A program made the position numbers and the translations under genes. From contig JALWSI010000143.1 in NCBI GenBank assembly GCA_027080315.1, positions 1 through 18,778 on the forward strand: DNA of 18,778 nt. Reading direction: 5' to 3'. Positions 1 to 6,551 of this stretch are shown in pieces. The notes under the pieces are model-generated. The model did no database searches. It was not told the DNA's origin and worked only from the letters and a program-made list of their open reading frames with translations. Position 1 is the stretch's first letter, and the number at the start of each line of letters is the position of its first letter. Source of the DNA: a bacterium (lineage in GTDB: Bacteria; Thermosulfidibacterota; Thermosulfidibacteria; Thermosulfidibacterales; JALWSI01).

Positions 1-441
1 CGGCCCGATAGCCAAGCCCGGAATGCCGCAGAGAGAGAGAAGGTGGAGGTCAGGCTCTACCGTGTCATCTACGATCTTCTTGACGACGTTAAGAAGGTTC
101 TGGAGGGCATGCTGGGCACAGAGACTCAGGAAGAGGTGGTGGGCAGAGCAGAGATCCGAGAGGTGTTCAGCGTTCCCAAGATAGGAAAGGTGGCTGGATG
201 CTATGTCCTTGAAGGCACCATTCAGAGAACCTCATCTGTAAGGCTCATAAGAGATGGGGTTGTTATCCACGAAGGTAAACTGGCCTCTCTGAAACGGTTC
301 AAAGACGACGTGAAAGAGGTGGCTGCTGGATACGAATGCGGCATGCACATTGAGGGGTTCCAGGACATCAAAAAGGGAGACATTATTGAAGCCTACACCA
401 CCCAAGAGGTGGCCAGAAAGCTTGAAGAGACCAAGGCGTAG
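1..441 (+). CDS. infB: Translation initiation factor IF-2, C-terminal part (5' end outside window)
   Basis: The frame is open from base 1 and ends with TAG at 439-441, giving the last 146 residues of IF-2. It reads RPDSQARNAAEREKVEVRLY at the window edge, then YRVIYDLLDDVKKVLEGML, GxAEIREVFSVPKIGKVAGC, LIRDGVVIHEGKLASLKRFK and DDVKEVAAGYECGMHIEGF. These are the conserved blocks of the end of domain III and of the C-terminal beta-barrel (C2) that binds the formyl-Met-CCA end of initiator tRNA. The G domain lies upstream of the window. IF-2 is the GTPase that places fMet-tRNA on the 30S subunit and promotes subunit joining. It is followed after 43 bp by ylxP and rbfA, the usual infB neighbourhood. 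The infB identity is very secure; no break or frameshift is visible. Confidence 0.97.
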   Translation, partial: RPDSQARNAAEREKVEVRLYRVIYDLLDDVKKVLEGMLGTETQEEVVGRAEIREVFSVPKIGKVAGCYVLEGTIQRTSSVRLIRDGVVIHEGKLASLKRFKDDVKEVAAGYECGMHIEGFQDIKKGDIIEAYTTQEVARKLEETKA

Positions 442-484
442 CCTATCTTTCTTTGAAGAATCAGCAACTAAAGAAGGCTGAAAG

Positions 485-766
485 ATGGTTATAGGTGCCT
501 GTAGAATAGAGCTGGGCCTCTTTGGAGTGCACTCCCTGAAGGCCAAGAGAAGCATAATTAAAGGATTAAAAGAGAGATTGAGAAAGAGGTTCAATGTGGC
601 GGTGGCAGAGGTTGACTCAATGGATTCCCATCAGAAGGCGGTGCTGGGGGTTGCTTATGTCTCAAACGACCCCTCACATGCCAACAGCATCATGGACAAG
701 GTGATAGACTTTGTTGACCGCGACCGGTCAGTAACTCTTTTAGAAAGCGAGATAGAGATAATATAA
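485..766 (+). CDS. ylxP: YlxP-like DUF503 family protein
   Basis: This 93-residue protein matches the small DUF503 (YlxP-like) family. Diagnostic segments are IGACRIELGLFGVHSLKAKR near the N-terminus, RLRKRFNVAVAEVDSMDSHQ in the middle and VTLLESEIEII at the end. The length is normal for the family. These proteins are repeatedly encoded between infB and rbfA, which suggests a role in translation or ribosome assembly; their biochemical function is not firmly established. The ATG at 485 follows an AAGAAGG-type ribosome binding site. The stop codon overlaps the rbfA start by one base (TAATG at 764-768), so the two are probably translationally coupled. Confidence 0.92.
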   Translation: MVIGACRIELGLFGVHSLKAKRSIIKGLKERLRKRFNVAVAEVDSMDSHQKAVLGVAYVSNDPSHANSIMDKVIDFVDRDRSVTLLESEIEII

Positions 767-1128
767 TGGCAACCAGAAGAATGGACAGAATAGCAGAGCT
801 CATTCAGCAAGAGCTCTCAATAATGATCACCAGTCGCCAGATAAAGGACCCTCGGCTTGTGGGAATGGTGACTATAACCCGGGTTAAGGTGGCCCCTGAC
901 CTATCCCAGGCGGTGGCCTACTTCTCGGTAATGGGAACAGAGAAGGAGCAGAAGAGCTCGGCAGCCGCCTTAAAAAGCGCCGCAAGCTACATGCAAGGGG
1001 TGGTTAGCAGAAACCTAAGGCTCAAAAAGACCCCTCATTTGAGCTTCAAAGAGGACACCTCTATGGAAGAGGCCTTCAAGATCTACAACCTTCTTGAGAA
1101 GATAAAAGAGGATAAGGAGCCTGAATAG
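766..1128 (+). CDS. rbfA: Ribosome-binding factor A
   Basis: This 120-residue protein is RbfA, a single type II KH-fold domain that binds the 30S subunit near the 5' helix of 16S rRNA during late maturation and is important for growth in the cold. The start MATRRMDRIAELIQQELSIM, the IKDPRLVGMVTITRVKVAPD block and the segment from MQGVVSRNLRLKKTPHLSFKE to the end are typical. The length is as expected. The ATG overlaps the ylxP stop by one base, and the TAG at 1126-1128 directly abuts the ATG of the next gene at 1129, which is strong evidence for a single operon with infB and ylxP. Identity is very secure. Confidence 0.96.
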   Translation: MATRRMDRIAELIQQELSIMITSRQIKDPRLVGMVTITRVKVAPDLSQAVAYFSVMGTEKEQKSSAAALKSAASYMQGVVSRNLRLKKTPHLSFKEDTSMEEAFKIYNLLEKIKEDKEPE

Positions 1129-2112
1129 ATGGCCACAAGCCCGCTTAGAGAGATCTGGGAAAAGCTGTGCTCTTACAAAGAGATAACCATTCTAACCCAT
1201 AAGAGTCCTGATGGAGACGCAATAGGGTCGGTTCTTGCAATAAGCACAGCATTGGAAAGAATAGGAATAACCACCCGCCTGTACAACCGCCACGATGTGC
1301 CCATGGTTTACAGGTTTCTGCCTGGCTGGGAGAAGATAGAGGTGGTTGACGAGCTAAACCCTTCTGAGCTCTCCCCCTGCATAGTGGTTCTGGACGCAAG
1401 CGACTTTGGACGGGTCTCTCTCTTCAAAAAGGCTTCAGAAGAAAAGACCGTGGTGCTCATAGACCACCACCAGCCCCGCGAGTCCTTTGGAGACCTTGCC
1501 TTCATTGACACTTCATCCGCCTCAACAGGAGAGCTTGTGCTTAAGCTGCTTGAAGAGAACAGGGTTGAGATAACCCCCGACATAGCCCTATGCCTGTACA
1601 CAGCGGTCTTCACAGACACAGGAGGATTCAGGTACCCCAACACCTCTTCAGATGCCTTATACGCAGGTTACAAACTGGCATCTTACGGAGCAGACCCCAC
1701 CTTGGTAGCATCTCAGGTTTACTCAAACTATCCAGGCAACCGCCACAAACTGTTGGGAATGGCCCTAAACACCCTGGGTTGGTCTGAAGATGGTCTTGTG
1801 GCCTGGATGGAGGTGACACTTGAGATGTTCAAAGCCACGGGCACCAAGGCAGAGGACACAGAAGACTTTGTTGACTTTCCCCGCTCAATCAAAGGGGTGG
1901 AGGTAGCCCTTTTCTTCAGGGAGAGGGAGGTAGGCGGGGTTAAGGTGAGCCTGAGGTCAAAGAGCTGGATGGACGTGGCGTCAGTGGCGTCTCTATTTGG
2001 GGGAGGAGGCCATAAGAACGCCGCTGGCTGTGAGATAGACTCAACCCTGACAGAGGCAAAAGAGATGATAAAGGCCGAGGTGTTCAAGGCTATCCAAGGA
2101 AGGCGAAACTAA
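1129..2112 (+). CDS. nrnA: DHH-family nanoRNase / pAp phosphatase (NrnA-like)
   Basis: This 327-residue protein is a DHH/DHHA1 phosphoesterase of the NrnA/RecJ-like group. Metal-binding motifs are visible: THKSPDGDAIGS (H24, D28, D30), VVLDASD, the signature LIDHHQP (D112-H113-H114) and FTDTGGF. The C-terminal DHHA1 substrate-binding domain has the glycine motif GGGGHKNAAG (291-300). Family members hydrolyse 2-5 nt RNA fragments from the 3' or 5' end and also 3'-phosphoadenosine 5'-phosphate, using Mn2+. The length is usual for NrnA. It starts at the base after the rbfA stop, so it belongs to the infB operon, a common position for this family. Exact substrate preference (nanoRNA, pAp or cyclic dinucleotide breakdown) cannot be read from the sequence. 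Confidence 0.92.
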   Translation: MATSPLREIWEKLCSYKEITILTHKSPDGDAIGSVLAISTALERIGITTRLYNRHDVPMVYRFLPGWEKIEVVDELNPSELSPCIVVLDASDFGRVSLFKKASEEKTVVLIDHHQPRESFGDLAFIDTSSASTGELVLKLLEENRVEITPDIALCLYTAVFTDTGGFRYPNTSSDALYAGYKLASYGADPTLVASQVYSNYPGNRHKLLGMALNTLGWSEDGLVAWMEVTLEMFKATGTKAEDTEDFVDFPRSIKGVEVALFFREREVGGVKVSLRSKSWMDVASVASLFGGGGHKNAAGCEIDSTLTEAKEMIKAEVFKAIQGRRN

Positions 2113-2122
2113 AACAATCCCC

Positions 2123-2977
2123 ATGAACCCCAACACCCTCTTGAAAGAGACAGAGTTTGTAGTCTTTGACACGGAAACCACCGGTCTCTCTCCCCTCTCA
2201 TCCTTGGTTGAGCTTGGAGCAGTGAAAATGAGAGGATTCAAGGTGGTGGACACCTTTCACACCTTGGTTCGTCCCTGGAATCAGATTCCAGAAGAGGTCT
2301 CAAGGGTGCACGGTATCTCTCAGGACATGGTGAAACATGCTCCCGATGCAGAAGAGGTCTTAAGTAACTTTAAAGAGTTTTCCAAAGGGTCTGTTCTTGT
2401 GGCTCACAATGCACCCTTTGACTTAAAGATAATCTCTGTGCATCTTCAACGCCTTGAGAAGCCCCTATTAAAAAACCCTATTCTTGACACCTGTCATGTC
2501 TCTAAAACCCACTTTCCTGAAGCAGGAAGTCACAGCTTAGAGAACCTATGCCGTTTCTGGAGAAGCCCCTTTGAAGGCCAGCACAGAGCCCTTGAGGATG
2601 CAAGACACACCGCCTTCGTAATGAGCCGTATGGCGGGAAAGATGGGAATAGACCACTCAACCACTCTCTCAAAACTCATGGAGCTGTGGGGTCCGCCCCT
2701 GCAGATGAGAAGATTCAGCCTCGAGCATGCCATGCTTAATACTCCTTCCCGGATCTCAGAGAAGATTGAGAAGCTGAAAGATGCAATTGAGGAGAAAGCC
2801 ATCATCTCATTCACCTACCTCAAAGGGGGAGACCAGAGGTGCCACCTTGAAGAGATGGTTCCAAAAGCCATCTTCTCGCCAGGAGACAAGATCTACCTTG
2901 AAGCCTATCACCTACACGCCAAGAACAGGTCATGGGTATGCAGGTTAGATTGGATTCTCAACTTAGAGGTAAGATGA
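2123..2977 (+). CDS. DnaQ-like 3'-5' exonuclease with probable C-terminal WYL-like domain
   Basis: This 284-residue protein begins with a DEDDh exonuclease domain (about 10-170) like the proofreading subunit epsilon of DNA polymerase III. ExoI is FDTETTG (D16, E18), ExoII is AHNAPFD (D100) and ExoIII is HRALEDAR (H154, D159), so all catalytic residues are present. A linker (about 175-215) is followed by a segment of about 65 residues with the pattern of a WYL domain: AIISFTYLKGGDQR, VPKAIFSPGDKIYLEAYHLH, and NRSWVCRLDWILNLEV. WYL domains are known as nucleic-acid or ligand-sensing modules in bacterial regulators. The exonuclease call is secure, the WYL call rests on my reading of the pattern. 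It sits where truB is often found after nrnA. Start ATG lies 10 bp after nrnA; the end overlaps the next gene by 4 bp (ATGA). It is unlikely to be the replicative epsilon subunit given the extra domain. Confidence 0.85.
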   Translation: MNPNTLLKETEFVVFDTETTGLSPLSSLVELGAVKMRGFKVVDTFHTLVRPWNQIPEEVSRVHGISQDMVKHAPDAEEVLSNFKEFSKGSVLVAHNAPFDLKIISVHLQRLEKPLLKNPILDTCHVSKTHFPEAGSHSLENLCRFWRSPFEGQHRALEDARHTAFVMSRMAGKMGIDHSTTLSKLMELWGPPLQMRRFSLEHAMLNTPSRISEKIEKLKDAIEEKAIISFTYLKGGDQRCHLEEMVPKAIFSPGDKIYLEAYHLHAKNRSWVCRLDWILNLEVR

Positions 2978-3783
2978 AGTCCCAAAAGATCACCAGCCCC
3001 TCAAACCCCAAGGTTAAGTGGCTTAACCAGCTCTACAAGGCCAATGTGAGAAAAAGAGAGGGATTGATGCTGGTAGAGGGGGAAAAGGAGATCTCAATGG
3101 CCCTTGATGCTGAGATCTCTCCAACCCACCTCTTTTTCCGGCTATCAGAAGCCACAGAGCCACAAGAGGAAATCATAGCCAAAGCGGAAAGCAGAGGAGC
3201 CCAGATATTTGAGCTTGGAGAGAGGGCCTTTGAGAAGGTGGCCTACAGGGACACTCAAACCGGCATGGTGATGGTGATCGAATCCCCTCGTTTCACCTTG
3301 GAGACCTGGAGCCCTCGCTCAGATGGGATATACTTGGTTATTGAAGGCGTGGAGAAACCAGGCAACATTGGGGCCATGCTGAGAACAGCCGATGCAGTTG
3401 GTTGTTCAGGAGTGATCCTCTGTGAGACAAAGACAGACCTGACAAATCCCAACGTGGTTAGGGCAAGCCTTGGAACCCTCTTCTCCGTGCAGGTTGCCCA
3501 GGTTGAATCTACTACGGCCTTAGAATGGCTAAAAAAGAACAAGATAAAAGTAGTAGCAGCAACCCCTGCAGGGGACACCATCTACACCCAAGCCCCACTG
3601 GCAAAGGGAGCAATAGCAGTAGCAGTTGGCAACGAACACCAAGGGCTAACTCCCCTATGGCTAAAGAACGCCCAAGTGAAGGTGAAGATTCCCATGAGAG
3701 GCTCTGCAGACTCTCTCAATGTGGCAACCTCAGCGGCTCTAATGCTCTATGAGGTGCTCAGACAGAAAGAGTTCTCTACATAG
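2974..3783 (+). CDS. TrmH/SpoU-family RNA 2'-O-methyltransferase
   Basis: This 269-residue protein is a SPOUT methyltransferase of the TrmH/RlmB type. It has an N-terminal substrate-binding domain (about 1-105, starting ITSPSNPKVKWLNQLYKANV), then the SpoU catalytic domain. Motif 1 is EKPGNIGAMLRTADAVGCSG (N131, R137), motif 2 is AVGNEHQGL (219-225), and motif 3 is IPMRGSADSLNVATSAAL, which forms the SAM-binding knot. It should methylate a ribose 2'-OH in rRNA or tRNA; the target cannot be named. An in-frame ATG exists at 2932, but the ATG at 2974 fits the family start, overlaps the previous stop as ATGA and has AGAGG just upstream, so I chose it. The stop is 2 bp from the stop of the convergent recombinase gene. 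Confidence 0.9.
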   Translation: MKSQKITSPSNPKVKWLNQLYKANVRKREGLMLVEGEKEISMALDAEISPTHLFFRLSEATEPQEEIIAKAESRGAQIFELGERAFEKVAYRDTQTGMVMVIESPRFTLETWSPRSDGIYLVIEGVEKPGNIGAMLRTADAVGCSGVILCETKTDLTNPNVVRASLGTLFSVQVAQVESTTALEWLKKNKIKVVAATPAGDTIYTQAPLAKGAIAVAVGNEHQGLTPLWLKNAQVKVKIPMRGSADSLNVATSAALMLYEVLRQKEFST

Positions 3784-3785
3784 GC

Positions 3786-4706
3786 TTAGCTATCTTTCTC
3801 TTTGGTCTTCTGGACTATGCCACTGCGGGGATGATTCTTATCGTACTCCTCAATGAGATGGCTCAAAGCCACCTTTGTGTAGATCTGTGTTGTTGAGAGG
3901 TTGCTGTGACCAAGTAGCTCCTGAATCACCCTAAGATCAGCCCCTCCCTCCAACATATGGGTAGCAAAAGAGTGGCGCAGCATGTGGGGGGTAACCCTCT
4001 TACCCAGGCCCGACCGCTTTGTGCCCCTGTTTATTATTCTGCGAACCGTGGTGGTTGAGAGACGGGTTCCTCTGTTTGAGAGAAATAGGGCATCGTGGGT
4101 AACCCCCTTCTTAACGGCTATTACGCTTCTCTCTTTCAAGTAGGCCTTTAAAACCTCTGCTGCCTTTGAGCCCATAAGCACCCTTCTCTCTTTGTTGCCC
4201 TTTCCCAGCACCCTAAGCTCTCCCCTTGAGAAGTCAACGGAATCAAGGTTGAGAGAGACCAGCTCACTAACCCTTAAACCGGTGGAGTAGAGAAGCTCAA
4301 CGACCGCCCTCTCAAGCAGGCTCTCTTCTCCCTCCTCCAGAACCTGCATCACCTCTTCAACAGAGAGGGCCTTGGGCAAAGGCTTGGGCAGTTTGGGATA
4401 GCTGACCAATCGTGATGGATCCTTCTTCACTACCCCTCTCTTCTTCAAAAACCTGTAAAAGCTCCTGACAGAAGATAGGTTTCGTGCCACGGATCTCTGG
4501 GAGAGTCCCTGTGAGTGAAGCCAAGAAACCCAGGAGCGCATCTCTCTGCGTTCCAGATTGCGGTGGTCAAGCCCACTCTCCTTTATGAACTTAACAAACC
4601 TTTTCAGGTCAGCCCCATAAGAGCGAATGGTGTTGGCCGAGCTCCCCCTCTCAAACTTTAGATAGTTGAGAAACTCGGCAACATCCCCCTCTAAGCTCAC
4701 CACCAT
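3786..4706 (-). CDS. Tyrosine recombinase, XerC/XerD type
   Basis: This 306-residue protein is a tyrosine recombinase of the size and form of XerC/XerD, which resolve chromosome dimers at dif. An N-terminal SAM-like core-binding domain (NYLKFERGSSANTIRSYGAD onward) is followed by the catalytic domain with the complete set R145 (STGLRVSEL), K169 (LGKGNKER), H241 and R244 (PHMLRHSFATHML), H267 (LLGHSNLSTTQ) and nucleophile Y276 (IYT). I cannot tell XerC from XerD. No attachment site, excisionase or phage gene is nearby, so a housekeeping role is more likely than an integrase. The ATG at 4706 overlaps gmk by 10 bp; its purine-rich AGAGAGG lies only one base upstream, so the GTG codons at 4703 or 4700 may be the real start. 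The longer frame to 4757 overlaps gmk further and lacks homology. Confidence 0.9.
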   Translation of the reverse strand: MVVSLEGDVAEFLNYLKFERGSSANTIRSYGADLKRFVKFIKESGLDHRNLERREMRSWVSWLHSQGLSQRSVARNLSSVRSFYRFLKKRGVVKKDPSRLVSYPKLPKPLPKALSVEEVMQVLEEGEESLLERAVVELLYSTGLRVSELVSLNLDSVDFSRGELRVLGKGNKERRVLMGSKAAEVLKAYLKERSVIAVKKGVTHDALFLSNRGTRLSTTTVRRIINRGTKRSGLGKRVTPHMLRHSFATHMLEGGADLRVIQELLGHSNLSTTQIYTKVALSHLIEEYDKNHPRSGIVQKTKEKDS

Positions 4707-5299
4707 ACCTCTCTTAGGTAAGCTGTTTTCTGCCTTTCGGCATCCACTATTGAACACATGTCTGCCACCGCTTGTTCAAAGTCATCGTTGAGAAGAAGGT
4801 AGTGAAACATATGAAACTGGGCAATCTCACGCTTTGCCGCCGATATGCGGCGCTCAAGCTCATCAGGCCTCTCTGTTCCCCTGCCTTTGAGCCTCTGGTG
4901 TATAACCTGAATAGAGGGAGGCATCACAAATATACCCACAGAGTTAGGAAAGTAGCTTAGCACCTTACCAGCACCCTGAACATCAATGTCTAAAAAGAGA
5001 TCCTCTCCGGCATCTGTCTTTTTCACAAGGGGCAATAAAGGGGTACCGTAGAGATTTCCGTGCACCTCCGCCCACTCGGCAAGCTCGTCCCTATCTATCA
5101 TCTGCTGAAACTCGTCTCTTGAAACAAAGAGGTAATCCTTGCCATTCACCTCTCCTTGCCTTGGGGGCCTGGTGGTGGCAGAGACAGAGAATGAGATACC
5201 CTCTCTCTTCTCCATCACCGCCCTGCAAATAGATGTCTTTCCTGCCCCAGAGGGGGCAGAGATCACAAACAGAATGCCCACCCTGTTACGCTTAATCAT
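4697..5299 (-). CDS. gmk: Guanylate kinase
   Basis: This 200-residue protein is guanylate kinase, which phosphorylates GMP (and dGMP) to GDP with ATP in the cytoplasm. The P-loop SAPSGAGKT (14-22, Lys21) is followed by the GMP-binding region with SVSATTRPPRQGEVNGKDY, AEWAEVHGNLYGTP and the FLDIDVQGAGKV strand. The lid segment is RLKGRGTERPDELERRI. The length is normal. GGGAGG lies 6 bp upstream of the ATG and overlaps the end of truA. The gene ends inside the start of the recombinase gene. gmk is often found with remA/rpoZ or priA/coaBC; here its partners are truA upstream and xer downstream. It acts in the same purine pathway as guaB at 16278. Confidence 0.96.
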   Translation of the reverse strand: MIKRNRVGILFVISAPSGAGKTSICRAVMEKREGISFSVSATTRPPRQGEVNGKDYLFVSRDEFQQMIDRDELAEWAEVHGNLYGTPLLPLVKKTDAGEDLFLDIDVQGAGKVLSYFPNSVGIFVMPPSIQVIHQRLKGRGTERPDELERRISAAKREIAQFHMFHYLLLNDDFEQAVADMCSIVDAERQKTAYLREVWW

Positions 5300-5311
5300 C
5301 CCAAACCTCCC

Positions 5312-6055
5312 TCAGTAGAAAACCCTCCAGAGAAAGAGCCCCTGAGGAGGAATAGGGGTTAGGGAGCCTGGTGTCGGGACCTCAATAAGCCTCCTCAACC
5401 CCTCTTCATCCAACCTACCACTCCCCACCTTCAGTAAAGCTCCCACCGTGTTACGCACCATAAGCCTTAAGAAGGCATTAGCCTCAATGATAAATACAAC
5501 AAAAGAGCCCTTATGTCTAATCTCACACCTTTTGAGAAAACGCACAGTGCTCCCCCCCTTTCTCATGGGCGAACCGAAAGAGGCAAAGTCGTGTTCTCCC
5601 AAAAGAAGCCGAGAAGCCCTTTGCATGGCCCTAAGGTCAAGAGGCCTCTTAAACACATAGGCGTATCTGTTGAAGATGGGTAGGTCCCTGCCCGTAACAA
5701 AGTACCTGTACTGACGGTAACGGGCTGAGAATCTTGCGTGAAAATCGGCATCCATCTCGGTAATCCTTCTAATCCTAACGCTTCGTGGCAAAAGGGCATT
5801 GGAACCCCTCATCAGATCGGGTAGAGAAATGGGATTTATAGTGTCAAAATGAAAGACCTGACCCAAAGCATGAACCCCTTTATCTGTTCGTCCAGAAGCT
5901 ACAATTCTAACCTGGTGATTCAGTATAGTGCCAAGGACCTTTTCAATTGCACCCTGAACTGAGAGATGCCCATCCTGCACCTGCCATCCAGAGAACTCGG
6001 TGCCGTCGTAGGCCACTAAGGCCTTAACTCTCCTGACTCCAGATTCAGAAGCCAT
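5312..6055 (-). CDS. truA: tRNA pseudouridine(38-40) synthase
   Basis: This 247-residue protein is TruA, which isomerises uridines 38-40 in the anticodon arm of many tRNAs. Hallmarks are LVAYDGTEFSGWQVQ near the start, the catalytic motif VASGRTDKGVHALGQV with Asp58, HARFSARYRQYRYFV, GEHDFASFGSP, and FLRLMVRNTVGALLKVGSGR. The length is standard. The ATG at 6055 has GGAG 8 bp upstream; a GTG at 6064 is an alternative start. Its first 40 bp overlap the 3' end of ogt, and its stop codon lies just upstream of the gmk ribosome binding site, so these three genes are most likely co-transcribed and coupled. Confidence 0.96.
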   Translation of the reverse strand: MASESGVRRVKALVAYDGTEFSGWQVQDGHLSVQGAIEKVLGTILNHQVRIVASGRTDKGVHALGQVFHFDTINPISLPDLMRGSNALLPRSVRIRRITEMDADFHARFSARYRQYRYFVTGRDLPIFNRYAYVFKRPLDLRAMQRASRLLLGEHDFASFGSPMRKGGSTVRFLKRCEIRHKGSFVVFIIEANAFLRLMVRNTVGALLKVGSGRLDEEGLRRLIEVPTPGSLTPIPPQGLFLWRVFY

Positions 6056-6489
6056 CTCTTCCACTCCAGTCCAGAGGAGAATCCTCCCAATCCACCTTTT
6101 GCCACCACCCTATGGCATGGAATCACAATGGGCACAGGGTTACGCTTAAGCACTTGCCCCACGGCTCTACAGGCCTTGGGACTACCCACCATAGTGGCAA
6201 GCTGAGAATAGGTGACCCTGTGGCCATAGGGTATCTCCCTTAAAAGTAAAAGCACCTGCTCAGAAAAGGGAGGCAAGTCTGAAAGATCCACAGGGATTAA
6301 GGAGAAGTCCACCTTCTTCCCAGATAGATATTCTACCAGTAATCCCTTTAATCCTTGACCATATTCACCGGCATTAAAGGGGAAAAAAGCTGAGGGAAAA
6401 TCAGGCAGAATAAGCCTTCTCAATCCCTTGGCAGAGAACTCTGCAACAAAGGTTCCAACAGGGGTCTCAATCTTCTCCTTTCTATCCAT
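6016..6489 (-). CDS. ogt: Methylated-DNA--[protein]-cysteine S-methyltransferase
   Basis: This protein of about 157 residues removes alkyl groups from O6-methylguanine in DNA by transferring them irreversibly to its own cysteine. The active-site motif is IPCHRVV with Cys125, preceded by the DNA-binding helix KACRAVGQVLKRNPVPIV with the Arg finger, and by PYGHRVTYSQLA. The glycine loop GGLGGFSSGLEWKRWLLNLE ends the domain. The frame stays open upstream to 6582, but that extension has no family resemblance and would cross into the divergent radical SAM gene. I chose ATG 6489, where the typical start METPVGTF-like region begins (here MDRKEKIETPVGTF). No good ribosome binding site precedes it, so the start is uncertain and the message may be nearly leaderless. 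It is the first gene of the minus-strand ogt-truA-gmk-xer run. Confidence 0.92.
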   Translation of the reverse strand: MDRKEKIETPVGTFVAEFSAKGLRRLILPDFPSAFFPFNAGEYGQGLKGLLVEYLSGKKVDFSLIPVDLSDLPPFSEQVLLLLREIPYGHRVTYSQLATMVGSPKACRAVGQVLKRNPVPIVIPCHRVVAKGGLGGFSSGLEWKRWLLNLESGELRP

Positions 6490-6551
6490 CACGAAAGAGA
6501 GTATACCCTCACCCACCTGAATGAAAGCCCAAGGAGGTGGAGAAGCAGAGA
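6490..6551. promoter_or_regulatory. Short divergent region between ogt and the radical SAM gene
   Basis: These 62 bp should hold the 5' signals of two divergent transcripts. The palindrome GTATAC at 6501-6506 reads TATACC on the plus strand and TATACT on the minus strand, so it could serve as a -10 element in both directions. I see no convincing -35 box on either side. Plus-strand AAGGAGG (6531-6537) and GGAG (6539-6542) form the ribosome binding site region of the radical SAM gene. The promoter assignment is speculative. Confidence 0.3.

Noticed and set aside
2932-2973. Upstream in-frame ATG for the TrmH-type methyltransferase
   Set aside because: It would extend the overlap with the exonuclease gene to 46 bp and adds residues with no family resemblance; ATG 2974 forms the normal ATGA coupling.
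3786-4706. Integrase of a mobile element
   Set aside because: The recombinase has XerC/XerD length and domain layout, lies among housekeeping genes, and there is no direct repeat, tRNA target, excisionase or phage gene nearby.
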